Part shown: positions 1-8,679 of the stretch, one piece after another
How the letters are laid out: every line of letters begins with the position of its first letter
Position numbering within the stretch: position 1 is the stretch's first letter
NCBI RefSeq assembly: GCF_007004665.1
Contig: NZ_ML660058.1
Span: 248,001-312,000, forward strand
DNA: 64,000 nucleotides
Direction of reading: 5' to 3'
Origin: Denitrobaculum tricleocarpae
GTDB taxonomy: Bacteria > Pseudomonadota > Alphaproteobacteria > Kiloniellales > Kiloniellaceae
Notes under the pieces: generated by a model
The model's input: the letters and a program-made list of their open reading frames with translations, nothing else
What the model was told of the DNA's origin: nothing
Database searches by the model: none
Position numbers and translations under genes: made by a program

Positions 1-152
1 CTGTGCGGTATGGTGTTGATGGTTTCTGGCGTGGCGCGCGTGCGAGGCCGCGGTCGCCCCCCCCGCCGGGTCATTTCCAACTCATAGCGGAATAATCCTT
101 TCGCTTCATAAGAAATCCAACTAAATATGCCGTTTTATGGCATGTTAGATTG

Positions 153-887
153 ATGGCAAAAATCAGCTTTGAACAACGTGTTGAACGGCGCAATCGTCTG
201 ATTGGTCTGCTGCGGTCTGAGGAGCACTGGAAGACCTCGGAATTGCGGGAACATCTGGGCATTAGCCAGCGCACCTTAATGCGTGAACTTGCGGAACTCA
301 GGACAGCCGGTTATCCGATCGAGTCAGACAGAGGGCGGGGCGGTGGCATTCGTCTGAATGGCAGGTGGGGCATTGACCGCCTGCATTTAAATCATCAGGA
401 GGTGATTGAGCTGATACTCGCCCTGGCGATCATGGAAAGCCTGCAATCGCCGATATTGACCGGCAATCTGAAAGCGATCCGGCAGAAACTCTTTCAAGCC
501 TTTCCTCAAGAGCAGCGTCGGACAGTCAGCAACATTCGTAAGCGCATACTGATAGGTGACAATGCCTCGGCAAATGTAGTTTCTCTTTACGCGACACCGG
601 TGCCGCGAATCTCGAAGGAGATCGCGGAATCTTTCTTGCGGCAGCATTGTCTGGAAATCGAATATCAATCCGAGGCTGGCGATCAAACTCTTCGCGTGAT
701 CGAACCGCAGTATATTCTTCTGAACTGGCCGGTCTGGTACATCATCGCCTGGGATCACCTTCGGATGTCATCAAGAGTGTTCCGTATTGATCGAATCAAG
801 AAGACGCGCGCCGTTGGTGGCGCGTTCCGACTTCGCCCTCAACATCTGTTCAAAGATATATTTGCACCCTATTTCCAAGCGATTTAG
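153..887 (+). CDS. WYL-domain transcriptional regulator (YafY/DeoR-like)
   Basis: A 244-residue DNA-binding regulator. Residues 10-60 form a winged HTH of the HTH_11/DeoR type (SEEHWKTSELREHLGISQRT then RELAELRTAGYPIESDRG, ending in a GGGIRL wing). The C-terminal half (about 150-230) matches a WYL domain, a presumed ligand or nucleotide sensor; its usual W-Y-L core reads NWPVWYIIAWDHL here. The ATG at 153 is preferred to the TTG at 150. At 244 residues it is short compared with common 300-330-residue WYL regulators, so the C-terminal WCX extension seems absent. It stands alone: the next gene is a broken acetyltransferase 250 bp away, so its target is unclear. Confidence 0.85.
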   Translation: MAKISFEQRVERRNRLIGLLRSEEHWKTSELREHLGISQRTLMRELAELRTAGYPIESDRGRGGGIRLNGRWGIDRLHLNHQEVIELILALAIMESLQSPILTGNLKAIRQKLFQAFPQEQRRTVSNIRKRILIGDNASANVVSLYATPVPRISKEIAESFLRQHCLEIEYQSEAGDQTLRVIEPQYILLNWPVWYIIAWDHLRMSSRVFRIDRIKKTRAVGGAFRLRPQHLFKDIFAPYFQAI

Positions 888-1139
888 TCGATGTTCTCTT
901 ATGGGGCTTTTTTTACAAGTCAGGAGCGCCTGGGAAATTTGATGCCTTGGGAAAGTGGATATAAGAGAGGTTCATCTGGTTCGGCCATGACTTAAGACGC
1001 CACAGCCGACATTCGCGCGCGTTGAAGCCTCCAACAGCTTGGGCTCAGTGCGGCCATTGCTGACGCTCGCGCTGGAACAACTTATCTTGGCTCGCCGAAT
1101 ATCCGAGGTTGGAATTGTTCAAGAACAATAGGTTTCGAA

Positions 1140-1586
1140 ATGGCAGCGACAATCCGCTGGGCCGCAGACAGTGATCGTGATGAATGGGACGCCCTGTTTA
1201 ACGCTTACTGTGAATTTGGCGGCGCTGAACAGACATCGGAAATGAGAGACCGCGTATGAGGTTGGATACATGACCCGTACGCTCAAACTCAATGCTTTGT
1301 TGTTGAGGGAGATCGGGGAGAACTCGCTGGTTTTGTTCACTTTCGGTCCTACGAACGTCCTATGCCCGCGACCAAGGGCGCTTATATTGACGATATGTTT
1401 GTCGCGCCTACTGCTCGGGGAAATGGGATCGTTGATCTAATGATTGAGAGCGTTGGTGCTTATGCCAAAGAACAAGGTTGGGATGTCGTGCGTTGGATGA
1501 CTTCTGAGACCAACTATAGGGCGCGGTCGGTTTATGATCGCCATGCGACCAAAAGCAACTGGATCACATACCAGTTGAAGGGTTAG
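1140..1586 (+). pseudogene. GNAT N-acetyltransferase interrupted by one in-frame TGA
   Basis: Reading from the ATG at 1140, one frame encodes a complete GNAT protein of about 148 codons except for TGA at codon 40 (1257-1259). Before the stop the reading ends EMRDRV; after it continues GWIHDPYAQTQCFVVE and then GAYIDDMFVAPTARGNGI, the acetyl-CoA-binding motif A, and ends NYRARSVYDRHATKSNWITY, a typical GNAT C-terminus. Related proteins usually have tryptophan at the stopped position (RVW.W), so a TGG to TGA change explains it. The C-terminal part is still open from the ATG at 1362. There is no other lesion, which points to recent inactivation, stop readthrough or a sequencing error. Confidence 0.75.
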
Positions 1587-1647
1587 GACTTGTAGCCTTG
1601 GGCTCAAAGCCGACGCTGTCAAATTTGCGGGGTTAAGCGAGCCGCAC

Positions 1648-2559
1648 CTAACTCCCCGCCAAGGCCTCCGCCAACGATGTTTTCTTCCTGACCGGCGGTT
1701 TCAGGTTTAATCCCGAATGCAGGTCGATCAGGTGGCTGCGCATGAGGTCGTGGGCGGCGTCGCCGTCTTTGTTCGCGAAGGCGTCCAGCAGGGCGTGGTG
1801 CGCGTGGCTTTCGCAGGCGGTGTCGGGGCGGACCCAGTAGAGGGCGATGATCAGGGAGGATTTGGTGATCAGGGACTGGATCATGGCCGCGTAGACGCTG
1901 TGTTCGGCGATCTCGGCGATGTCGATGTGAAAGAGGCCGGAGAGGGCGAGGGCCCGGCCCATGTCGTTATCAGCGAGGGCCTGGTGTTCAGCCTCGATGT
2001 GTGCCTCCAGGCGGGTGAGGTCCGTGTCGGTGATCCTGGCCGCCGCGCGCCGGGCGACCTCCGGTTCGATGAGCGCGCGGGCCTCGAAGACTTCGTGGGC
2101 GTCACCGACCGTCGGTTTGGCGACCGAGGCGCCCCGGTTGCGCCTGATCTCCAGGAGACCACTGTGCGCCAGGGCCTGCAGGGCGGAGCGGACCACCGTG
2201 CGGCCGGCGCCGTAAATCTCTCCGACCTCGTCTTCCGAGAGCCGGGTGCCGGGTTGCAGGCGGTGCTCGATGATGGCGTTCTGCAAGCGCAGGCAGATAT
2301 CCAGCGCCGGTCCCGGCGGCAATGAAAAAGCGCCGTTGAAGCCCTCGGCAGGGGAGGGCACAGGGGCAGGACGGCGAGAGGAGCCTGCCGCCGGATCGGA
2401 GGACTGACCCGACTTTTCGCCAGACGCCCGGCCGCCAGACGCCCGGCCGCCAGATCCCAGGCCGCCAGACGCCCGGCGAGAGGACTTCTCTCTCGATTTC
2501 TTGGCGGGCTTTGCGTTGGTTGACGGCATCTCGGATCTACTCGGTATAGGCTCGGCCAT
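1648..2559 (-). CDS. GntR-family regulator, FCD (FadR/VanR) subfamily
   Basis: A 303-residue regulator. An Ala/Ser/Gly/Lys-rich N-terminal tail of about 70 residues contains tandem GGRAS repeats encoded by 15-bp repeats. It is followed by a GntR winged HTH (PGTRLSEDEVGEIYGAGRTV, then LQALAHSGLLEIRRNRGASV) and an FCD ligand-binding domain (FEARALIEPEVARRAA, FHIDIAEIAEHSVYAAMI, and a DGDAAHDLMRSHL C-terminal helix). FCD domains usually bind carboxylic acids through metal-coordinating His residues. I start it at the ATG at 2559; an upstream ATG at 2628 would add residues that look non-coding. It is divergent from the ABC importer operon beginning at 2919, with a palindrome between them, so it probably controls that operon. 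Confidence 0.9.
   Translation of the reverse strand: MAEPIPSRSEMPSTNAKPAKKSREKSSRRASGGLGSGGRASGGRASGEKSGQSSDPAAGSSRRPAPVPSPAEGFNGAFSLPPGPALDICLRLQNAIIEHRLQPGTRLSEDEVGEIYGAGRTVVRSALQALAHSGLLEIRRNRGASVAKPTVGDAHEVFEARALIEPEVARRAAARITDTDLTRLEAHIEAEHQALADNDMGRALALSGLFHIDIAEIAEHSVYAAMIQSLITKSSLIIALYWVRPDTACESHAHHALLDAFANKDGDAAHDLMRSHLIDLHSGLNLKPPVRKKTSLAEALAGS
2422..2478. repeat. 15-bp tandem repeats inside the GntR N-terminal tail
   Basis: Units resembling gccagacgcccggcc follow one another in frame with the GntR gene and encode the SGGRA-type low-complexity tail. Because the unit is five codons, gain or loss of copies keeps the frame. The tail is outside the HTH and FCD domains. Confidence 0.6.
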
Positions 2560-2736
2560 TGTCTCGTCAACTTGATCGCAACTCGCCATGACCGGCGCAA
2601 CCGAAAAACACGTGATGCTCCAGCTCACCGATCGGCTGCCGGGCCATCAGGGCCAGCTCCGGCGGGGCGAGGTGCTCACGGACCTTGGCGATCAGTCCAC
2701 TTGGACATAGCCCCGGCGGGTTGCAGCGGCAAGCAA

Positions 2737-2752
2737 AAATCGTATACAATTT
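2737..2752. promoter_or_regulatory. Candidate GntR operator (GTATAC-centred palindrome)
   Basis: The 16-mer AAATCGTATACAATTT is its own reverse complement except for one base pair. GTATAC-centred palindromes with A/T flanks resemble operators of GntR FCD regulators. It lies in the 359-bp space between gntR (start 2559) and the divergent importer operon (start 2919), 167 bp before the latter. The assignment is inference from position and symmetry. Confidence 0.5.
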
Positions 2753-2918
2753 ATGCTTCAATCGTGTGCAAGGTGGCGAAAATTTAGTCACCAAAGCCTG
2801 TTCTACTCCGGGGAACAACAGGATTCGTGAGGTAAAACAACGGGTAAAAGCCGCCTAAAGATCTGGCATAGCCGTTGCAACACCGAGAGCAGAAGGAAGT
2901 CTCGCAGGGGGAATTACA

Positions 2919-3902
2919 GTGTCCGCGCTCGAACTGGTATCCGTTACGAAGGCCTACGGCGAGACCGTTGCCGTCAACGCGATCACGCACAATTTCGCGT
3001 CCGGCAGCTATTCCTGTCTTCTGGGCCCGTCGGGCTGCGGCAAGTCCTCGACCCTTCGCATGATCGCTGGGCATGAGGTCGTAACGGAAGGCGATATCCT
3101 GCTCGGCAGCGCCAACATCACCGACCTGCCGCCGGCCAAGCGCGGCACCGCCATGATGTTTCAGAACTACGCGCTCTTCCCCCACCTCAGCGTGGTCGAC
3201 AATGTGGCCTTCAGTCAGAAAATGCAGGGGGTTGAAAGGAAAACACGCCGGGCGCGGGCGATGGAGCTGCTGGAGCTGGTCCACATGGAGGCTTACAGCG
3301 AACGCGTGCCCGATCAGCTCTCCGGTGGCCAGCAGCAGCGTGTGGCACTGGCCCGGGCCCTGGTCACCGAGCCGCAGATCCTGTTGCTGGACGAACCGCT
3401 TTCGGCTCTCGATCCTTTTCTGCGCACCCGCATGCGCGCGGAGCTGAAGAAGCTGCAGCGCGAACTCGGCATCTCTTTCATCCACGTCACCCACAGCCAG
3501 GACGAGGCCCTGGCGCTCGCTGACGACATCATCGTGATGAACAACGCGGTGATCGAGCAGTCCGGCGCGCCCCAGCAGGTCTTTAACGCGCCGACCTCCG
3601 AGTTCGTGGCCCGCTTCATCGGCGGTCACAACGTGATGAAGACCGACGCCGGCCTGATGGCCGTTCGGACCGACCGTGTGGAGATGGCGCGCAGCGGTGA
3701 GAGCACGGGCGCGGCGCTCTCCGCGACGGTACGGGACGTCGAATTCCTGGGCAGCGTCGTCAACATTTCGCTCGACGGCGGCGCGACCGGCGATCTGATA
3801 GCCACTCTGCCGGACAGCCGTTTTTTCGACCAGCCCGTTGAAATCGGGGAGAGCGTTTTTCTGAGCTGGAAAGCCGAAGACGCCCATCACCTCGCGGCAT
3901 AA
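2919..3902 (+). CDS. ABC importer ATP-binding subunit, PotA-like
   Basis: The 327-residue ATPase of the importer encoded by this and the next three genes. Walker A is GPSGCGKSS (about 37-45), the Q-loop lies in MMFQNYALFPHLS, the signature is LSGGQQQRVALARAL, Walker B is ILLLDEPLSALD, and the switch histidine is in HVTHSQDEALALAD. After residue 240 there is a short TOBE-like regulatory domain, as in PotA/CysA-class proteins. The start is GTG 2919, with a purine-rich Shine-Dalgarno sequence (gcaggggga) just upstream. It is the first gene of the operon. The substrate cannot be read from the ATPase. Confidence 0.93.
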   Translation: MSALELVSVTKAYGETVAVNAITHNFASGSYSCLLGPSGCGKSSTLRMIAGHEVVTEGDILLGSANITDLPPAKRGTAMMFQNYALFPHLSVVDNVAFSQKMQGVERKTRRARAMELLELVHMEAYSERVPDQLSGGQQQRVALARALVTEPQILLLDEPLSALDPFLRTRMRAELKKLQRELGISFIHVTHSQDEALALADDIIVMNNAVIEQSGAPQQVFNAPTSEFVARFIGGHNVMKTDAGLMAVRTDRVEMARSGESTGAALSATVRDVEFLGSVVNISLDGGATGDLIATLPDSRFFDQPVEIGESVFLSWKAEDAHHLAA

Positions 3903-4005
3903 AGGTCACAGAGGAATTGACGCAGAGAAATCAACAGAGAGAAATCGGCAGAGACCGGAGGAATTAAAAAACTGAAACAGCCAGCCATCAAAAGGAGATA
4001 TGGCG

Positions 4006-5298
4006 ATGACCACAGGGACAGGTAAAACAAAGATCAGCCGCCGTTCAGTACTCAAGGGCGCGGCGGCGACCGCCGGGCTCGCGGTCGGCGCAGGCGCCGT
4101 AACCGGTTTTCCGACCGTCTGGGCGCAGAACATCAAGAACGTTACGCTGCGACAGTTCGGCACCGGCGTGTCGAATCTCAACGAGGTGGCGGCGAAGGTG
4201 AAGGAAGACCTGGGCTTCACCCTGGAGATGACGGCGCTGGATTCAGACAGCGTCACCCAGCGTGCGGCCACGCAGCCCAAGTCTTTCGACATCGCGGACA
4301 TCGAATACTGGATCTGCAAGAAGGTCTGGGGTGCGGGCAATCTGCAGGCCATGGACACCAGCAAGATCAAGAATTACGACAAGATCGTCGGCACCTTCCG
4401 TTCCGGCAAACTGACCCCGGATTCGGTCATTGCACAGGGCACGGCGCCCCATACGGTGGGCTTCGTCGAGGGGCCGGGCGGCAAGAAATTCGTCGACAAC
4501 GAGTCGGGCTGGATGACCCTGATCCCGACGATTTACAACGCCGACACCCTGGGCATCCGCCCGGACCTGATCGGCCGCCCGATCGAAAGCTGGACCGAGC
4601 TTCTGAACCCGGAGTTCAAGGGCAAGGCCTCGATCCTCGATATCTCCTCCATCGGCATCATGGACGCCGCCATGGTCTGCGAAGCCATGGGCGAGGTGCA
4701 ATACGGCGACAAGGGCAATATGACCAAGGAAGAGATCGACAAGACCATGGCGATCTTCACCGAGGCCAAGAAGAACGGCCAGTTCCGGGCCTTCTGGAAG
4801 TCCTTCGACGAGAGCGTGAACCTGATGTCTTCCGGCGAAGTGGTGATCCAGTCCATGTGGTCGCCGGCGATCACCGCCGTGCGCTCCAAGGGCATTCCCT
4901 GCGTTTACCAGCCGCTGAAAGAGGGTTATCGCTCCTGGGGCGGCGGCTTGGGCCTCTCGGCGAACCTCTCGGGGATCGAGCTGGATGCGGCTTATGAGTA
5001 CATCAACTGGTATCTCTCCGGCTGGCTCGGCGGCTTCCTGATGCGTCAGGGCTACTATTCGGCGGTGCCGGAGACTTCGAAGAACTTCATGACCGAAGAC
5101 GAGTGGGGTTACTGGTTCGAAGGCAAGACGGCGCAGAAGGACATCGTGAACCCGCAGGGCAAGGTCATGGAGAAGGCCGGCGCTGTGCGCGACGGCGGTT
5201 CCTTCTACGACCGCATGGGCGCGGTGGCCTGCTGGAACGCGGTCATGGATGAAAACAAGTACATGGTCCGCAAGTGGAACGAGTTCATCGCAGCCTGA
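4006..5298 (+). CDS. ABC importer substrate-binding protein, Tat-exported, PotD-like
   Basis: A 430-residue periplasmic binding protein. The N-terminus has a twin-arginine signal (SRRSVLKGAAATAGLAVGAG) with cleavage probably near VWAQ, so it is exported folded. The body matches family 1/8 solute-binding proteins of the spermidine/putrescine class. AAAGGAG (3991-3997) is too close to the ATG at 4000, so the ATG at 4006 is preferred. Permease genes follow after 13 bp. The racemase downstream suggests a substrate with a racemisable centre rather than a plain polyamine, but this is inference. Confidence 0.9.
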   Translation: MTTGTGKTKISRRSVLKGAAATAGLAVGAGAVTGFPTVWAQNIKNVTLRQFGTGVSNLNEVAAKVKEDLGFTLEMTALDSDSVTQRAATQPKSFDIADIEYWICKKVWGAGNLQAMDTSKIKNYDKIVGTFRSGKLTPDSVIAQGTAPHTVGFVEGPGGKKFVDNESGWMTLIPTIYNADTLGIRPDLIGRPIESWTELLNPEFKGKASILDISSIGIMDAAMVCEAMGEVQYGDKGNMTKEEIDKTMAIFTEAKKNGQFRAFWKSFDESVNLMSSGEVVIQSMWSPAITAVRSKGIPCVYQPLKEGYRSWGGGLGLSANLSGIELDAAYEYINWYLSGWLGGFLMRQGYYSAVPETSKNFMTEDEWGYWFEGKTAQKDIVNPQGKVMEKAGAVRDGGSFYDRMGAVACWNAVMDENKYMVRKWNEFIAA

Positions 5299-5311
5299 GT
5301 AAAACGATTCC

Positions 5312-6241
5312 ATGAGCTCATCTTCAACCCAGACACCCGGTGCCGTCATGGCGCCGGGTGCGGCTTTGACGGAGACCGCCAGGTCAAAGGCGCCGTCACC
5401 GGACAAAGCGAGCTGGTTTCTGGTCAGCCCGCTGGTTCTGGTGCTGGGCGTCTTTCTGGTGCTGCCCATCCTGACCATCGTCACGGTCAGCTTCTGGGAC
5501 TATAACGAGTATAACTTTTTCCCGGCCTTCATCCTCGAGAATTACAGTTACCTTCTGACCTCTCAGGTCACGCTGGCGACCTATCTCAAGACCTTCAAGT
5601 TCATGGCGCTGACCTGGGTTTTCTGCGCGGTGATCGGCTTCACGGTGGCCTATTTCCTGGCCTTCCACGTGCGCTCGCTGCCCATGCAGGTGGTGCTGTT
5701 TCTGATCTGCACCGTGCCCTTCTGGACCTCCAACATCATCCGCATGATTTCCTGGATTCCTTTTTTGGGCCGCAACGGGCTTGCCAACTCCGCGCTGATC
5801 AGCGCCGGGGTGATCGACGAGCCGCTGGAGTGGCTGCTGTTTTCGGACTTCGCGGTGGTGCTGGCCTTCGTGCACCTCTACTGTCTTTTCATGGTGGTGC
5901 CGATCTTCAACACCATGATGCGGATCGACCGCTCGCTGATCGAGGCCGCCCGCGACGCCGGCGCCAGCGGGTTTCAGATCCTGACCAACGTTATTATCCC
6001 CCTGACCAAGCCGGGCATCATGATCGGATCGATCTTCGTGGTGACCCTGGTGATGGGAGATTTCATCACCGTGCGCTTCATGTCGGGCGGACAGAGTGCG
6101 TCGGTCGGCCGGGTCATCTCAAACGAAATTGCCCTGCTGCAATACCCGGCGGCGGCGGCCAGCGCGGTCGTCCTGCTGATCACGGTGCTGATCATGATCG
6201 GTATCATGATGCGCTTCGTTGACATTAGAAAGGAACTCTAG
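5312..6241 (+). CDS. ABC importer permease 1, PotB-like
   Basis: A 309-residue inner-membrane permease with a hydrophilic 30-residue N-terminus and about six membrane segments. The ATPase-coupling EAA loop is visible as IEAARDAGASGFQILTNVII followed by PLTKPGI. It belongs to the PotB/CysT-type fold. Its stop codon overlaps the GTG start of the next permease by one base (6241), so translation is probably coupled. Confidence 0.92.
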   Translation: MSSSSTQTPGAVMAPGAALTETARSKAPSPDKASWFLVSPLVLVLGVFLVLPILTIVTVSFWDYNEYNFFPAFILENYSYLLTSQVTLATYLKTFKFMALTWVFCAVIGFTVAYFLAFHVRSLPMQVVLFLICTVPFWTSNIIRMISWIPFLGRNGLANSALISAGVIDEPLEWLLFSDFAVVLAFVHLYCLFMVVPIFNTMMRIDRSLIEAARDAGASGFQILTNVIIPLTKPGIMIGSIFVVTLVMGDFITVRFMSGGQSASVGRVISNEIALLQYPAAAASAVVLLITVLIMIGIMMRFVDIRKEL

Positions 6242-7080
6242 TGGAACCGCGTTCCCGTTCCTTCTACGTTCTGGCAGTGGTCTTCGGGCTCTTCGTGCTG
6301 TTTCTCTACGGCCCAATCCTGACCATCGGCGTGCTTTCCTTCCAGGGGCCGGGAGGCGGCCTGACTTTCCCCATGAACGGGGTTTCCCTGCATTGGTTCT
6401 TTGATCTCTTCGAGCAGCAGGCGGTGGGAGATATCTGGGGGTCCTTCCGGCGCTCCTTCAGCCTCGGGCTGATGGTGATGGTGGTCACGGTCGTGGTTTC
6501 AGTCATGGGTGGACTGGCGTTCCGGCATAAATTCAGGGGATCGACGATGCTCTTCTATCTGATCGTCGCGAGCCTGATCATTCCCTCCATCCTGATCTCC
6601 CTGGGCGTCGGGCTGATCTTCAATATTCTGGATTTCGATGTGCACTGGTCGACCTCCGGTTTTGGCGCGCAGCTGACCTGGACGCTGCCTTTCGGCCTGC
6701 TGATCATGTTCGCGGTCTTCAACCGCTTCGATAAGTCTTACGAAGAGGCGGCGCGGGACCTGGGGGCGAGTTCCTGGCAGACCATCCGCCATGTGGTGCT
6801 GCCGATCATTGCGCCCAGCCTGATCGGTGTCGCGCTCTTCGGCTTCACGCTCTCTTATGACGAATTTGCGCGCACGCTGCTGACGGCGGGGTCGCACAAT
6901 ACCCTGCCGCTAGAGATCGTCGGCATGACCACCAACGTAACCTCGCCGGTGCTTTATGCCCTCGGGACCCTGACCACGGTCTTTTCCTTTCTGATGATCG
7001 GCAGCTTTCTGCTGCTGGTGATTTTCCTGAAGCGCAGGCGGGCAGGGGCGGGCAGCGACGCGGGCAAGGGCATGGTGTGA
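6241..7080 (+). CDS. ABC importer permease 2, PotC-like
   Basis: A 279-residue second permease. It has about six membrane helices and the EAA motif YEEAARDLGASSWQTIRHVV followed by LPIIAPSL. The start is GTG 6241, overlapping the previous stop. It completes a PotABCD-type importer. Its last codons overlap the racemase start (GTGATG at 7077-7082), indicating a single transcript and coupled translation. Confidence 0.92.
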   Translation: MEPRSRSFYVLAVVFGLFVLFLYGPILTIGVLSFQGPGGGLTFPMNGVSLHWFFDLFEQQAVGDIWGSFRRSFSLGLMVMVVTVVVSVMGGLAFRHKFRGSTMLFYLIVASLIIPSILISLGVGLIFNILDFDVHWSTSGFGAQLTWTLPFGLLIMFAVFNRFDKSYEEAARDLGASSWQTIRHVVLPIIAPSLIGVALFGFTLSYDEFARTLLTAGSHNTLPLEIVGMTTNVTSPVLYALGTLTTVFSFLMIGSFLLLVIFLKRRRAGAGSDAGKGMV

Positions 7081-7754
7081 TGCAGATCCTGATCATCAAT
7101 CCCAACAGCACCGCCACCATGACCCGCTCGATCGCCGAGGCCGCCCGGGCGGTCGCGTCCAGCGGTGTGAAGATTACAGCGGTCAATCCGGCACAGGGGC
7201 CCGCCTCGATCCAAGGGCCGGAGGACGGCGAGGCCGCACTACCGGGTCTGTTCGAAACCTTTGCCAGCGAAACCCGCAGCGGCGATTACGATGCCGTCAT
7301 TATCGCCTGTTTCGATGACACAGGGCTGGCGGAGCTCAAAGCCCGCAGTCCACTGCCGGTGCTGGGCATCGGCGAAGCGGCGTTTCATGCCGCCATGATG
7401 CTGGGCGCGCGGTTTTCCGTTGTGACAACCTTGGCCGTGTCGGTTCCGGTGATCGAGGAAAACATCGCGGCTTACGGTTTCGCCCGCCGCTGCGCCAAGG
7501 TACGGGCGTCGGGTGTTCCCGTGCTGCAGCTGGACGGCCCGGATGGGCAGGCCGAGGGGACGATCCGGGCCGAGGCCCGGCGCGCGCTTGCGCAGGACGG
7601 CTGCGACGTTATTGTGCTGGGCTGTGCCGGTATGGCCGACCTCGCGGCCAGCCTGTCCGGGGATCTGAAGCTTCCCGTCGTGGACGGTGTGGCGGCCGCC
7701 GTTGGTTTCTGCGAAAACCTTGTCCGGATGCAACGGGTCAAGGCGATCGCCTGA
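7080..7754 (+). CDS. Asp/Glu/hydantoin racemase family protein
   Basis: A 224-residue cytoplasmic enzyme. The opening motif MQILIINPNSTATMT is characteristic of hydantoin/allantoin racemases and related Asp/Glu racemases. The two catalytic cysteines expected for cofactor-independent racemisation are Cys77 (VIIACFDDTG) and Cys182 (VLGCAGM). The ATG at 7080 is preferred to the adjacent GTG at 7077. It overlaps the upstream permease and sits 13 bp before a GNAT gene. The imported substrate may be an amino-acid derivative, hydantoin or ureide needing inversion; some members of the family are instead decarboxylases or isomerases. Confidence 0.88.
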   Translation: MQILIINPNSTATMTRSIAEAARAVASSGVKITAVNPAQGPASIQGPEDGEAALPGLFETFASETRSGDYDAVIIACFDDTGLAELKARSPLPVLGIGEAAFHAAMMLGARFSVVTTLAVSVPVIEENIAAYGFARRCAKVRASGVPVLQLDGPDGQAEGTIRAEARRALAQDGCDVIVLGCAGMADLAASLSGDLKLPVVDGVAAAVGFCENLVRMQRVKAIA

Positions 7755-7767
7755 CAAGGACAAAGCG

Positions 7768-8640
7768 ATGACGGAACTGATCATCAAGCCGGCCTCTGTA
7801 GCGGAGTTCGCGGCAGCGGTTGATTGGGCCGCCGCGGAGGGTTGGAACCCCGGGCTCGACGATCTGGAGGTCTTCAATGCCACTGATCCGCAGGGCTTCC
7901 TGATGGGATGGCTTGACGGAAAAGCGGTCTCCTCGATTTCCGTTGTGCGCTATGGGCCGGATTTCGGCTTTCTGGGCTTTTACATCGTGCACCCCGATCA
8001 CCGGGGGACGGGGGCCGGGCTGGCCACCTGGAACGCGGGGATGGCGTTTCTGGCAGATCGCGTCGTCGGACTGGATGGCGTTGTCGACCAGCAGGAAAAC
8101 TACCGGCGCAGCGGCTTTGAATTCGAAGGCCGCAACGTTCGTCTTACCGGTGTGCCTGCGCTGTCGGGTATTGAAGAGGCGAGCAGTGACGTCCGCGACG
8201 TTTCGCCCGCTGATGAAACAGCGCTCTTGGCTTACGACCGTCCTTTTTTCCCGGACGCACGGGATATCTTCACCCGAAGCTGGGTGCGCCCGGGAAGCAG
8301 CGCCAGCCGGACATCGAAGCTGGCGCTGCGTGATGGCGAGATCATCGGTTACGGTGTCGCCCGTGCCTGCCGGTCCGGATACAAGATCGGCCCGCTCTTT
8401 GCCGAGGATGATCAGACCGCCCGAAACCTCTTTATTGCGCTCTGCAAGGATCTTCCTCTGGAAGGCTCGGCGGGCGGTGAGGTCTCGCTGGATGTGCCCG
8501 AAAGCAACAGGGCGGCCGTTGCGTTGGCAGAGGATTTCGGCCTCCGGCAGGTCTTCGAAACCGCGCGGATGTACCGGGGAACTATTCCAGCGCTGCCCTG
8601 GCAGAAAACCTTCGGACTCACCAGCTTTGAGCTCGGTTGA
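7768..8640 (+). CDS. Two-domain GNAT family N-acetyltransferase
   Basis: A 290-residue protein. The N-terminal domain (about 1-135) has acetyl-CoA motif A in FYIVHPDHRGTGAGLATWNA. A second GNAT-like domain follows from about 150 (ARDIFTRSWVRPGSSASRTS and beyond), as in YitH/Acetyltransf_18 proteins. The ATG at 7768 is chosen because the longer upstream reading overlaps the racemase in another frame. As the last gene of the importer operon it may acetylate the imported compound, but its substrate is unknown. Confidence 0.85.
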   Translation: MTELIIKPASVAEFAAAVDWAAAEGWNPGLDDLEVFNATDPQGFLMGWLDGKAVSSISVVRYGPDFGFLGFYIVHPDHRGTGAGLATWNAGMAFLADRVVGLDGVVDQQENYRRSGFEFEGRNVRLTGVPALSGIEEASSDVRDVSPADETALLAYDRPFFPDARDIFTRSWVRPGSSASRTSKLALRDGEIIGYGVARACRSGYKIGPLFAEDDQTARNLFIALCKDLPLEGSAGGEVSLDVPESNRAAVALAEDFGLRQVFETARMYRGTIPALPWQKTFGLTSFELG

Positions 8641-8679
8641 GAAACTTGGTTGAGAAACTCGGCTGAGCTTGACGGCTCG

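Noticed and set aside
1257-1259. In-frame TGA read as selenocysteine
   Set aside because: The expected residue is Trp, not Cys; no SECIS-like hairpin is evident right after the codon and GNAT enzymes have no selenoprotein forms known to me.
2784-3890. 368-codon open frame antisense to the PotA-like ATPase gene
   Set aside because: It mirrors a strongly supported ABC ATPase on the other strand; composition is His/Arg/Gln-rich as expected of a high-GC shadow frame.
4243-5484. 413-codon frame antisense to the binding-protein gene
   Set aside because: Shadow of a recognisable Tat-exported binding protein; no domain and no ribosome site.
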